DNA of 64,000 bases from Guillardia theta CCMP2712 (taxonomy: Eukaryota; Cryptophyceae; Pyrenomonadales; Geminigeraceae): the NCBI RefSeq assembly GCF_000315625.1, contig NW_005434637.1, positions 250,313 through 314,312 of the forward strand, given 5' to 3'. The translations under genes were made by a program, and so were the position numbers. The notes below the pieces were generated by a model, which saw only the letters and a list, made by a program, of their open reading frames with translations, ran no database searches and had not been told where the DNA came from. Positions 35,526 to 46,609 of this stretch are shown here, in pieces (the stretch's first letter is position 1; every line of letters starts with the position of its first letter).

Positions 35526-37302
35526 ATGGCGAACAAAAATGGATCTCAAGGATACTGGGCGAGCACGAAGGGTCAGGGAAAAGGGAAGACTGCGCGGGGA
35601 TGTGGGGGGGAGGAAACAGAAATAAACGAGTTGAGTAAAACCGCGTGTGTCGGGGAAGTTTTGACCGAAAATGGTGAGCGTGTTGAGTTCCGCGATGGGA
35701 GAGGGGAGAGGGGGAGAGGCAGAGAGGAGAAGAGAGCAGAGAGCAGAGAGCAGAGAGCAGAGAGCAGAGAGCAGAGAGCAGATGTGCTGGGGGGTAGCAG
35801 GATGAGATGTGAGGAGCGAGGGGAGGTGGGATGAGATGTGAAGAGATATGGGGGAGGTTTTGCAGGCCTGCCATGTGACAACAATGATAGTCGGCAGACA
35901 TTGGTCTCGTGATCAAATGGATTCCCGACAAGAAGGTCTACAGGATCATCGGCTTCCATACCAATGGCTCGGCGAAACAGACGGGGATGTTGAACATCAA
36001 CGACACGCTGCTTGAGGTGACTTCGTTGACTGACCTAATTGTCTCCCAACGTTGATGGACCCCTGAAGGTCAACAAGGAGAGCGTCTCCGGACTCGCGCA
36101 GAAGGATGTTGAGGCGAAGCTGAGAGGGGAGCCAGGATCGAAAGTCAGGCTCAAGGTTTCGAGAGGGGATGATTCGTTTCATTGCACGATCGGAAGGACG
36201 GACCTTCACTCTTTCGTCGTCAAGAAGACGAAGGAGGCGCCAGTCAAGGAGCCAGAGCCTAAGAAGAAGAAGCTGACTGACCGGGAGAAGGCCGACAAGC
36301 TGCTCAACCAGGTGAATCCTGCCGATGCATCCTCCCATGTAACACTTCCTGCCTTCATAGGGAACTGGAAAGTACTCTGGCGCCTCCTTCGGCAGCGCGC
36401 TCGAGAAAGTCAGCGACAGGGAGGCGTCAAGGATACGAGGGCAGACACAGAAAGAGCATGAGCGAGTGCAGGCAGAGGCAGACCGACTGTACGAGGAGAC
36501 GGTGAAGAAGGACAGGGAGGAGCAGGACAAGAACGTCCATGACTCTGTGGTCAGAAACTTCAACTCTTGTCGTGCAGCAGTCCCCTCAGGCCTGAGAGAT
36601 TTTGTCTGCAGAACCGCTTCTGTGATCAATGCGGGGCGCCGAGGCAAGAGAAGAAGGCTCCGGTAGAGAAGCAGGCTCCGGTGCAAGAGGGCAAGGTAGG
36701 AGAATGCCTGAACCGCCATTTCCTGACTTGTCCTGTCCTATCAAGGAAAACCATTTCGCTCTGGGAGATTGCATGCGTCCGAGGAAAGCGGAAGAACCTG
36801 CCAAGAAAGTTGAGGAGGTAGCAGATCTCCTAGCAGGCGCTGGTTGAAGTGCTGTGCCAGAAGCCCTGGTGGAGCTGGAGCTCGGACAGCTCGAAGAGCA
36901 ATGCTAAGAGCGCGTCAGGAGGAGGATGGTTTACGAAGGTGAACGGTGGTTTCCTATTCCTGATCATGAGCATCCGGGAACAGAAGGATGAAAAACCGCA
37001 GAAGAGCCGTTTCAAAGATCGGCTGAATCAGGCCAAGGTAGGGAGATCAGCAAGATTCGGACATCCTTTGAAAGTGACCTTACTCGTGCAGTTTTCATTT
37101 GCAATGTCTATCATTGATTACCGAATACGGAAGACCAACGAAGAATTCATGGCGGTCATCACAGGGGTTTGACTTCCATAATTGCTCTAGGGATTTCTTG
37201 TTGACTTGAAAGCAGAAATCAAAGGATTCAAAGTCGAAGAAATCACCGAAGACCAAAGATGACTCAAAGTCTTCCTTCTGGAATTTTTCATCAGGCAAGT
37301 AA
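35526..37302 (+). CDS. PDZ-domain protein with zinc-ribbon-like motif
   Basis: Exon 1 (from ATG 35526; ATG 35514 is an alternative) runs to ENG/GTGAGC near 35672. A long intron holds a 7-bp repeat. Exon 2 (about 35899) begins DIGLVIKW and encodes a PDZ core: KVYRIIGFHTNGSAKQTGML and NINDTLLE, then a 52-nt intron and VNKESVSGLAQKDVEAKLRG with SKVRLKVSRGDDSFHC. Downstream exons give a charged helix (EHERVQAEADRLYEETVKKD), then NRFCDQCGAPRQEKK, a CxxC motif like half a zinc ribbon, and a Lys/Ser-rich end (KSKKSPKTKDDSKSSFWNFS) stopping at 37302. It is probably a scaffold. Exon borders after 36660 are partly guesses. Confidence 0.6.
35730..35788 (+). repeat. 7-bp tandem repeat (AGAGAGC)
   Basis: About eight copies of AGAGAGC within the first intron of the PDZ gene. 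Confidence 0.85.
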
Positions 37303-37548
37303 TTCGATTGCTTTCAACTCGATTGCAACAGCATCCATCTGTTCTTTAGTTTGCGCTTCCTTCACATCTCCACCATGTAATCTATTGATATTGATTGAGA
37401 TCGGTTTGTAAAGCCAAGTCTTCATAACTTGATTAGCTATTGGGTATCTCCTCCCTCACCCTTGCAGTGGGCATGCCTCACTTTAAGGAAGACACTTGTA
37501 GATCACATGATTCAAGCTTGTATCGAAAACGTTCGGTCATTTTGCAGT

Positions 37549-39247
37549 TTATACAGTGTTTTCAAAACTTCTCAAAAGGTTGTTCGCTTTGTTCCAGGAC
37601 TTCTGGACTTGGATGTTATGTACTTCTTCCAACAACCTTGTTGAGGCATAAATAATCAGAAACAAGTATAAGATGACGAACAAGACTTACTCATCCTTTT
37701 GCAGCCTAATCTGTGTCGCATGAAAATGTCTCTCTTTTTTCAAGCTGTCCAGCATTCGCTCCCTTTCTTTCTTCTTCTCCTCAAGGTGATTGAGTTTCTT
37801 CTCAAGATCACTCTGCATCCTTGACTCCAACATCCTTGACCTCTGCACATTCCTCTTTGCGACTTCACTCTTCAACTTGCTCAACTCTGATTTCACGAGC
37901 AAGTCGAGTTTGCGCTTTTCCTCGCAGGCAGCCAAGTTCTCTTCAACGGTTTTCATGTGGTCCATGATCTGCATATTCACAAGTCAGGAGAGCAGTGGAA
38001 GGAATATATCATGGTGAAGACCAGAGAAGCCTTTTCTTGTAGGATGTTCTCTTTCTTCTTCTGTATCTCGACGATCTTCTTCTTCTTCTCATTCTCTTTC
38101 TGCCTTCGCTCCTGCATCATGCTCACTGGAAACATCAAAGTTAGACATGCCAGGTGTTTGTTCAAACCTTGGCGATTTCTCTCTGTCGCTCCAACCTCTG
38201 TTGTTCCTTCTTCTCCACTTCTGCCTGTTTCCTCTTGTACGCAGCCACAAGGGCTCTAGCCTTGTCTTCGGCCGACTTGGCAGCTTCTTGTCTCCTCCGT
38301 TCAGCCTCGAAAAGTTTGTCGCTGCTGTTTCTCGTGTCATCCATCCAGTCTTCCTGTCTCTTCTTGGCTTGCTCTTCCTTCCTCTTGAGGTTTTCAAGAA
38401 TACGGTTGGTATGCTCCTTCAATTCCTCTTCTTTCTTGTTGATGTTGTCTTGGATTCGCTGTTGTTTCGTCATTTCGCTCCTGCGTTTCTCCTCTGCCTC
38501 CTTCTCGTAAGACGCTCTCAGTGTGTCGATCCTCTGCGTCAGAGCCTCGTCCAGCTCCTTCATCTTCTTCTTCCGCTCCTCCTGCTCGACTATGTTTCTC
38601 TGTTCCATCTCATTCTTCCGTTTGATGAGCTCCTCTTGCTTCTTTATCATCTGCTTGCGACGAAAGTCAGCCCGAACCTTGGCTTCCGTCTCCCTCCTTC
38701 TCTGTGCCTCAAGGAGATTGACGTTGCTCTGTGCAAGAACTTGTCACGAGCAGCAACTCCCTCCCTCCCTCCCTCCCTCCCTCACCACTTTGCTGACTGC
38801 AGATATATCCCTCAGCTTCCTCGCTGCGATCTTGATCGCCTCTGCCTTCCCTCGCTCCACCTGCGTCTTAGACTTGGAGAGCTCCTGGTGAATCCATGAC
38901 AGCTCCAGAGGGTCCTCTTTCTCCTGCCTCTCCATGCTCCCACCGCCGCTGCTCTCCAGCAACCGAGGCAGCCTGGCTCGGCAATCGTTGATCGCTCTCC
39001 ACTTGGCCATGCGGCTCTTCTCGTAGACGGCATAGCGCACTTGCTGCTGCTCGGGCACGAGGCCGGGAGCGCGGAAGCTGTCGAAGGCCCGGGGTTTGAG
39101 CTCAAGAGGGTCGATCAGGAGCTGCTGACAAGCCTGGAGGAACCGAGGGGACCTGACGTCTGACAGCAGCTGTGCGTCGTTGACAGGCTCGAAGGGAACA
39201 GGGCATCCTGCTAGAGGATCCTCCTCCTTCTTGTCTTCTTTCACCAT
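37549..39247 (-). CDS. Long coiled-coil protein, CCDC177-like N-terminus
   Basis: The start at 39247 gives MVKEDKKEEDPLAGCPVPFE, then SPRFLQACQQLLIDPLELKP and LVPEQQQVRYAVYEKSRM, a motif order I associate with CCDC177-type proteins of ciliated organisms (low certainty). An intron with a GGGA run (about 38783-38745) follows, then coiled coil of almost pure K/E/R/Q heptads through 38170, 38120-38030 and 37980-37690, including RKRKNE-like and EEKKKERERML stretches. The last exon is reached by a GTAAGT donor at about 37687 and adds LLEEVHNIQVQKSWNKANNL, ending at 37549. No enzyme domain. It may be a cytoskeletal or ciliary structural protein; expression together with CC2D2A would support that. 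Confidence 0.6.
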
Positions 39248-39837
39248 CGAGCTTCAAGTTGCTTCCGCAACGTCAGTCCATGCCCGCTCCCCCCAGCATT
39301 CCGAAGTTCACCCGCTCACGGTCCGATCGCCGATAACGGCAACGCTCCCTGTAGGACAGCAACTCCCCGAGTAATCTGTGTAAGCACCCCTATTTTACTC
39401 ATTACAGTTAACTAATGATTACAAGCCTCAGCCCCAGTTGCCGTACGGCCAGACCTTCCCGGGCCCGTCAGCAGGCTTGTCCGACTGTACGGTCCCCGGT
39501 CCACTGGCCGGGCGGCCGGGCGGCCGCCCGGCGCAACTTGACCCTGCTAGCCTACTAGCGGCTGAGTAAACAAGAGGCTACAGTCGTGCTTACTCAGCCT
39601 TTTCTCAGCCTAGTAGGCTTGCCCTCATCCCGCACACTGCAGCTTGCCCTCATCCCCTCTTCCCCGCAGTTCAGCTGACCTGTCAGCCGACCCTCCGTCA
39701 GTGCACTTTTGCCCACTTTCAGATTTCATTGTTCCAAATTTTGCGATAAAATTATCTTATAAAATTTCAAAATTGAAAATATAAGAATTGAGATTGTTCT
39801 TAGCTGGCAGGTCTGGGCCGACACTGGCAGAGCGAGG
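39248..39837. other. Intergenic region with GC-rich block B and inverted repeat
   Basis: It holds a GC-rich block (about 39455-39540, GGCCGGGCGGCCGGGCGG) and, at 39545-39625, an inverted repeat: CCTACTAG with CTGAGTAA on the left, TTACTCAG with CTAGTAGG on the right. The last 120 bp before the WD40 start are AT-rich and likely contain its promoter. No gene was seen. Confidence 0.55.
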
Positions 39838-41814
39838 ATGAAGCGACAAGTCGCGAGCGGTGGGGACGAGGAGGAGAGTTTTGCTGCTGCCAAACGATTC
39901 AGACGACTGCAACCCAGCGATGAAGGCTTCTGGAACTCTGTCAAGATATGTTACGGTCACTCAGACGCGGTGTCAAGCATCGCATGCTCTCCTATGGGAA
40001 ACTTGATTGCATCAGGCTCTTGGGACAAGACAGTAAGGATCTGGAACAAAACAAGCCTCCAAGAGATATGCTGCATGAAAGGCCATCTACATCGAGTAAC
40101 TTGCGTTGCATTTCCCCTAGATTCAACAGAAGAAGTTGTGGCTTCTGCTTCTGAGGATGGCACAATCAGAACGTGGGAGGTGAGGAGCGGAAGTGAATTG
40201 AGACGTTTCAAGGGGCATACAGGCAACGTCACAAGCATTGCATGGTCTCCCACCTCGGATAGGATTGCCTCAGCGTCTGAGGACAAGACAGTGAGGATAT
40301 GGGAGGTAAGCAGTGGGAAGGAAATCAAGATTTGTCGAGGACATCAAGACAAAATTACAAGCCTGGCATGGTCGCCCGATGGGACAATGATTGCCACGGG
40401 TTCTATGGATTATACAGTGAGGATATGGAGGGAGGACGATGAGAATGAGATCAAATGCTTTCGAGCAGATGAAGCAGGTCGATGGATCCCAAGAATGGTA
40501 CCTCTAGCGTGGTTTCTCAACAATGCCGACGGATCCGGCATAAGGAGCGTCGCATGGTCGACGTGCGGGAAGATGATTGCCTCAGGGTGCTCGGACACGA
40601 CAATCAGAATATGGGATGTAAATAAAAACAAACAGATCCATTGCTGTGAGGGACACAAACGATTCGTTACCAGTGTCGCATGGTCTAAGAATGGAGATCT
40701 TGTCTCGAGTTCTGAAGATGGCTCAGTGAGGATATGGCAAAAAAGAAAGAGATTGTTTTTGTCTTGGCCACAAAATCTCTGCGGTCACAATCTGAATTCT
40801 GCTCCTGTGAACAGCGTTGCATGGTCTCCTAATGAACTGAGTATCGTCATGGGCTCCAGCAACAATACTGTCAGAATCTGGCAGAAAGATTGTTGGCAAG
40901 TTGTAAAAAGGTATGAAGTACACAAGAATGAAGTCGCAAGTGTTGCATGGTCCCCAGATGGACAGATGATTGCCACTGGATCTGAGGATAAGATGTTGCG
41001 GACACATAGTTTTACCAATCCAGACGAGAAAACCCTTTATGAAGGACATGCTGGAAGCGTCATGACCGTAGCATGGTCTCCTTGTGGAAGCCTCATTGCC
41101 TCGGGCTCGGAAGACAAGATCATCAGCTTGTGGAATAGCAAAAGCAGCGACAAAGTCAGAGACTTGGTGGGACATGAGGAGACGATCACGAGTCTCTCTT
41201 GGTCTCCTGATGGGGCAAAGCTTGCGTCAGGGTCCTGGGACACGACTCTCAGGATTTGGAAGGTCAGCACCGGCAGGAAGGAAAGGTGCTTCAAAGGTCA
41301 TGCGCATCGCGTGTCGAGTGTCGCTTGGTCTCCGGATGGGAAGACCATCGCCACAGCTTCATGGGACAAGACTGTGAGGATCTGGGAGGTCAGCAGCGGA
41401 AAGTCTAGCCAACACTGTTGCAGTAAAACTGCTGCCTTGACAAGCGTCGCTTGGTCACCAGACGGGAAGATGATTGTAACTTTGTCTGGTGAAGGAATTG
41501 TGGCTGTGTGGAAGGTAAGCAGCTGGGCTTCACAAAACTGTTTCATTCCAGACAGGACGGCTGTGGTGACAAGCGTTGCTTGGTCACCAGATGGAAGTAC
41601 GATCGCTTGTGGGTGTGAGAATGGTCAGGTCACCATGTTAGATGTGATGATGGACCCCTGGACTAATGCCACAGTGACGACTCTGAAGCTTGATAGAAGC
41701 AAGAGAGCAAAGATCGTGCACTTGGCCTGGTCAAGTGATGCGTGTTATGTCGCTTGTGGGTCAGATGACGGCACCATCACCATCATTCGGGACGCAGCCT
41801 CAGTCCTCAAGTGA
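39838..41814 (+). CDS. Intronless WD40 protein with 14 repeats
   Basis: One uninterrupted frame of 658 residues from ATG 39838. I count about 14 WD40 repeats, each with VAWSPDG-like and ASGSWDKTVRIW-like strands, enough for two seven-blade propellers. Repeats are unusually uniform, and the DNA around the AGCGTTGCATGGTCTCC words repeats too. The short N-terminus (KRQVASGGDEEESFAAAKRF) is charged and there is no other domain. Such propellers are protein-interaction platforms; regular arrays of this kind are common in bacteria and cyanobacteria. The lack of introns, against intron-rich neighbours, fits either a retrocopy or acquisition from a prokaryote, but composition does not stand out by eye. 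Confidence 0.9.
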   Translation: MKRQVASGGDEEESFAAAKRFRRLQPSDEGFWNSVKICYGHSDAVSSIACSPMGNLIASGSWDKTVRIWNKTSLQEICCMKGHLHRVTCVAFPLDSTEEVVASASEDGTIRTWEVRSGSELRRFKGHTGNVTSIAWSPTSDRIASASEDKTVRIWEVSSGKEIKICRGHQDKITSLAWSPDGTMIATGSMDYTVRIWREDDENEIKCFRADEAGRWIPRMVPLAWFLNNADGSGIRSVAWSTCGKMIASGCSDTTIRIWDVNKNKQIHCCEGHKRFVTSVAWSKNGDLVSSSEDGSVRIWQKRKRLFLSWPQNLCGHNLNSAPVNSVAWSPNELSIVMGSSNNTVRIWQKDCWQVVKRYEVHKNEVASVAWSPDGQMIATGSEDKMLRTHSFTNPDEKTLYEGHAGSVMTVAWSPCGSLIASGSEDKIISLWNSKSSDKVRDLVGHEETITSLSWSPDGAKLASGSWDTTLRIWKVSTGRKERCFKGHAHRVSSVAWSPDGKTIATASWDKTVRIWEVSSGKSSQHCCSKTAALTSVAWSPDGKMIVTLSGEGIVAVWKVSSWASQNCFIPDRTAVVTSVAWSPDGSTIACGCENGQVTMLDVMMDPWTNATVTTLKLDRSKRAKIVHLAWSSDACYVACGSDDGTITIIRDAASVLK

Positions 41815-42023
41815 AACAGCCGCGGCAAAGCCCATCTGAAAACGGATCACTGAGCCCGATTGGGTGGTCGAGATGGTGAACCGTTGTAGTAGTGAGGGCG
41901 GCTGCCACCGTGACCCGCAGCCTGGCACAGTGGCGCGGCAGAGTCACGTCAATCAATGATGGAACTCCGAGTGACTGCCGTCACCGTTCCAGTGTAGTAG
42001 GAATAAACTTTCACTGCATATCA

Positions 42024-43565
42024 TCATGGTAGTATACATGTTTTGGAACCGATCTTGACCAGCTCTTGGCAGTCGTTCCGAAGTTCCACCACCTCGCCCG
42101 GTTGTGGCAGGCCATGGGGCCGGCTGGGCAAGCATCTCATCGAGTCCTTGCGGCTACTCAATTGCTGTATGAAGAAGTACAGTCCGTGTCGTCTCTGTGG
42201 AGGGAGACAGGTCAAGGTCAGCCCGTCGACGAGAATCGCAAGCGATCAAGTTACCTCTCTTCGCGCAGACTCGAGTCGGGCGATGGCTGCGAAAGTATGT
42301 CATGCAGTCACCGCAGACAGCCGATCGTAACCTCGTAGTCTCCATCATGGGTTGACATGGACAAGTCTTCATGGCGGCCTGCCATCGCTCTCCCACCTCC
42401 AAGACTTCGGCACCTGCCTTGAGTGAGTGCATGCGCGTTCGCCAGCTGCATACACACCCGTGATGCCCTTTGCTCTTGTGGGCTGCGCAGAAGAACAGGC
42501 CGCATTTCTTGCACTGATACCTCTCCATCTTCCTTATGAACCAGTTCCTGCAGGTGTCAACGTCCAGTTATTGTTGAGCAGGCGCGCAACAACTGTCTGT
42601 ACTTGCTGAAGAGCTTGTTGCAGTAATTGCACCTTTTCCTGATATTCGACCCGTGTGCTGCTGAACAAACATTCATCAGGATGTCTTTTTGGGGGAGAAA
42701 GAAAAAATCCGCAGGATTTCAACTCACATGCTGAAAATTCTTCAATCGAAGTTGGCTGTATTTCCCTCTCTGTCTCTTGCATGGATTGTCTAACAATCTT
42801 CTTTGCGGTCGCATGATCAAGAGTGATCGGAGCTCCTGCTGTGCCATCGGCATGCTGCTTCGGAATCTGAGCTTGAGCTTGTCTCCCAGTCTCGTTCGTT
42901 GGCCTTGTGCTGGATTGCGATCTTGCTGCTGGGCGCAGAGGATCAGGAAACAAAGAATAGCTCCATTTCGTCCTTACAATCCGTCCTCGATGGTTGGTCT
43001 TTCGATCTCTTCATGCCATTCCCCTGTTGAGAATTCTCAATAGTTTGCTGAAATAACATGATGCTGAGGTACCGATTGCTGCACACAACCTCTTGCAGCT
43101 GCACCACCAGTAGAATTGGTATGGTACGGTCCCTTCACAGTCATTCAGCGAACCGCAAACACTCTCTCACTGTAACACCTCGTCCGAATCTTCGAAGCAA
43201 TCTTCGAAGTCGTCAGCCAATGCTGAGTCGCTGTGGCTCTTCAGTAGTGATTCTACAATCAAGAAACATTCAGCAACCTTCAGATCCCACAGTCTGATGT
43301 CACCTTTGATTGATGGTGGAAATGTAGCACACTTGTTCGCTTGTTCTCCTTGAACCCCAGCGAGCGCTGATAGCGCTTGCATGATTTCTGCTCTCTTGGC
43401 TTCCATGTTTGCCTTTCGAACTTTACTGCTGTCCGACCTCAAATTTTGAAGGGATGTGTGCGATTTTGACTTGGTCGGTCCATTTGCTTTCTTTGACGCA
43501 GTACCGCTGGCGTTCTCATTTGACTGCGACTGGACCAAGTTCGGCACTCTTATCTTTTTCACCAT
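42024..43565 (-). CDS. Unknown protein with Cys/His-rich (AN1-like) motif
   Basis: The start at 43565 gives MVKKIRVPNLVQSQSNENAS, a basic, Ser-rich opening, then KANMEAKRAEIMQALSALAG and LWDLKVAECFLIVESLL. A second stretch (42950-42540) is helical (EYQEKVQLLQQALQQVQTVV). A third holds RYQCKKCGLFFCAAHKSKGH followed by HGC, resembling an AN1-type zinc finger (C-x2-C, FC, H, H-x-C), and further cysteines (KTCPCQPMM, AVCGDCM). The end near 42024 (VVELRNDCQELVKIGSK) is approximate and the internal splice sites are not resolved. I cannot name the protein. Confidence 0.45.
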
Positions 43566-43643
43566 CTTCCCAACTTGCAACCTTGCATTCAGAGTTCCCT
43601 AGCACCCAAATATATCAATGCAAGGAGTTTGTTGAAAAACACT

Positions 43644-45658
43644 TCAAATATGAAGAGGAAGAACGCGCACCGAAACGTGAGTGTGACACTTACAAACTAA
43701 TATATAGACGATTAGGAAAGAATTTGGGGTGTGCGGGGTTGGGGACTGAGAAACAAGAGGGAAGGACAAACACGCTTGACAACAGAAATTGGGGCATACT
43801 TCCTGCAAGGTCCGAATCGTATCATTGAGGATACCCAAGCGAAATGCACCAAAGGCGAGTGGCGCCAAGAAGCCAAAAAACGACAAGATGAGGTTCAAAA
43901 CCTGGCAATCGTTATCGAAGCTGCAGGTGAAAGTGAGAAAAATTACCTGCCAGAGATCGAAGCTCAGCAACGTTGACCCCCAGTATTTCCATCCTCCAAA
44001 CAGCCCGGTCCATTTGTTCTGGACTCAACAGCTTCAGCAAGATGAGCAACCCATTGGGACGCTACCGTGTCTGAGAAGCAACCAGAGTCTAGAATCTCAC
44101 GGCAGATAGCCTGTCAACCAAGATAGTTCGGGAGAGAATTGAATGCCAACAAGTAAACCTCCGTCAGGTGAGCTCGCTTCATGTCGCTCTTAATCCCTAG
44201 GATGGTATGAAGCAATCTACAGACTGTCACGTCTGGAGCTCACAGTCAGCATCACAGCACCTCGGGTTCTGTATTCCGATGCTCCACAGTGTCAGGCCTC
44301 GAACATCATGTTTCTTGAAAGCCGGTATGTAGTCCTTTGATAAGAGGATTACCGGAGTATCTTTCAACACTCATTGTTACCTCCATGTTTGTTGGGACAC
44401 ACTTGTCATCCGAAAGCCATTTGATAAGTTCTTCATTGCTCAGTTTGCTCAGTTTGCTTCGCCAAAAACGAGTCTTCAGCTCCCACATCTCTTGTCTTGT
44501 GATCTACAAGGCCATTTCAGCCCCTTCCAGCTCGTGGAAGCAACGAGTTGTGCCGTACCTGTCCATTTCTATCCGGATCCAAACAATGAAATGCTTCTAG
44601 AACTCCCACACCTCCTCGAGCCTGCAAAAATTTCATTCCAAGTCTCATGCTTATTCCCATACCTGCTGACGAACAAATTCCTCTTCACTGACTTGACCAT
44701 CATCGTTCTGGTCCTGACCCCCTTCAAACAAATGAGCTTTGAATCTACCAACACCACTTCTCTACCTTCGAAGAATGATCTCGAATCGACATGTTTGATA
44801 GCATCTTCCAATTTTTCTGCACAAAGCACATTCACGTTGAACACCGAGTCAGCAGATTGTACCTTCAGTCTTGTTCTCCCTAGTAGTCGGAGCCATCAAA
44901 TCAGCTGAAACAGGAGGTCCCAAACAACCAAGTCCTTCAATTTCCCTGTAGAGAACCATCCGGGAGACATCAAAACTTCCGGAAAAGGAGACCCTGGCAC
45001 TACCTGCAGATAGCCTGCACTAGAGTTCGCCTGACCACTGGGTTCCCGATCTTGAGCTCGTTCTTGAGGAGCCGAGGGCTGCGGACTCCATACTCCCACA
45101 GGGACAATCCATTCAGCCCTGCATGCTCGTTCAACGCAAGTTCGTGTCATCGAGAAGAAGCACCTGCTTGCTTGAACTTGTTCGCATACTTGCTCATGTC
45201 AGTGGGCACGCACTTGGGATACATGAGCCAGTCTAGAACTTCTTCAGAGTTCAGCTGGCAACCATTGGTCAGCGCCATGGGAGGACGGGAAACAATCTGC
45301 AACACACTGACCTGCGAGAGTCTGCTCCGGTAGAATCGCTTCTTCAGAGCGTTCTGCTCCTCCTTCGTCACATACCCATTCATGTCGCCGTCAAGACAGG
45401 CAAAGGCTGAATCCGAACCCCCCCTGCTCCCATCAACAAACTCTTGCCTCGTGACCCTGTGTGTCATGGTAAATATCCCAGGTCGTTGAGTTACAAAGGA
45501 ACATGGTTTCACCTTCCATCCCTGTTCTTGTCTCTGATTTCAAAATCATCCAAAGGGATGTTCTCTTCGTCATCAGAGGCAAACACGACCAAAACAAAAT
45601 GAAGGCAAAGCCCCAGCAGTGCGAAAAATCGGGTTCGAAATCTCGATTGTGACTTCAT
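43644..45658 (-). CDS. STIM-like protein: signal peptide, two EF-hand/SAM modules, TM helix
   Basis: ATG 45658 opens a signal peptide (FFALLGLCLHFVLVVFA). Splicing restores two homologous modules. Module 1: EF-hand loops DKNRDGRVTRQEF and LDGDMNGYVTKEE, then a SAM-like domain EEVLDWLMYPKCVPTDMSKY, GLNGLSLWEYGVRSPRLLK and VRRTLVQAICREIEGLG. Module 2: DQNDDGQVSEEEF and HCLDPDRNGQ, then EELIKWLSDDKCVPTNMEDY, VRGLTLWSIGIQNPRCC and KRAHLTEAICREILDSG. A membrane helix (LILSFFGFLAPLAFGAFRLG) follows near 43880 with a short tail. EF-SAM before a single TM helix is the layout of STIM ER calcium sensors, though those have one module and a long cytosolic coiled coil, which I do not see. Lumenal calcium sensing is inference. 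The 3' end is approximate. Confidence 0.6.
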
Positions 45659-46609
45659 CTCTGCTCTGATGAAAGTTGGACTGATTCTTTTCTGCAGACA
45701 CCTTCACCTGATTGACATGTGACTAGCGATGGAGAACCTTTTCACACGCCGAAAATCATTGATCCATGGCCCAATTCAGTACAAATCCCTCTCATGCACA
45801 TCATCAGATGTTATGTTCTGAATATTGTCGCTCGTCCCTTTCATTGCAAGGTGTCCGCGTTGCTCCTATCCCTCATCTCACCTCCTCGTCCTCAGACGGT
45901 CGATAAAAACCGCATGCTGATACTGCACAATCCTTAGTTGGCAATAGAAATTCAAAATTTTCGCAAGTACCTCGAAATTGTGAGTCTAAAAATGTGGATA
46001 ACCCCAAGTTAGTTTTCATATTTGCGCCAACTCTAAAGAAATGGATATAGCGATCCCCTCATCATTCCCCTTGGAATAGAACCCCACCCCCGACGCAATC
46101 ATCAAGGGGGTAGTCAACTTTATCCGGTCAGGAAGTCCTTCATTCGTGGGGTACCGGAGGGTGATTGTAGCAATTATAAGGGGTCATCAGGTGAATAAAT
46201 CCGGGGGTGGGGGTGGCTGGGGTTCAGAGCTGGGACCTGTCGCCGAGTCACTGCAATACTGAGTCATACTCAGCCGGGCCCCGGGCCGTGAGTACCGTAC
46301 CGGGGCCGCTAGTACACTCCGGCGGCCCGCCGCCCCGGCGGGCCGCCAACCACACGGTAGCTGATACTGGTGACCAGGCTAGTTAGGAACTTCCATGCAT
46401 TCTGCCGAGACGGGCTGTTGAGAGTCGCCGTCGAGTCGATCGGACCGTCGGATCGGACAGGGCGGCCGTACTGAGCCTGCACTGCGGCAGTCCGGCGGAC
46501 CCCGCGGAGTACGGTAGCTAGTAGACACTGTTTTTTGCAGGCTCGCGTCAGTGAGAATTCTGATCTAATTCAGTTACAAGTTACAAGATAACAGCAGCAG
46601 CCTCCGACG
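45659..46609. other. Intergenic region with G-rich tract and GC-rich block C
   Basis: A G-rich stretch (46075-46220) carries GGGGTAG, GGGTGATTG and GGGGTGGGGGTGG words. A GC-rich block follows (46270-46520) with palindromic pieces such as GGCGGCCCGCCGCC. No gene was recognised. Confidence 0.55.

Noticed and set aside
40723-41175. Minus-strand frames within the WD40 gene
   Set aside because: They are antisense shadows of the regular repeats and mirror their periodicity.
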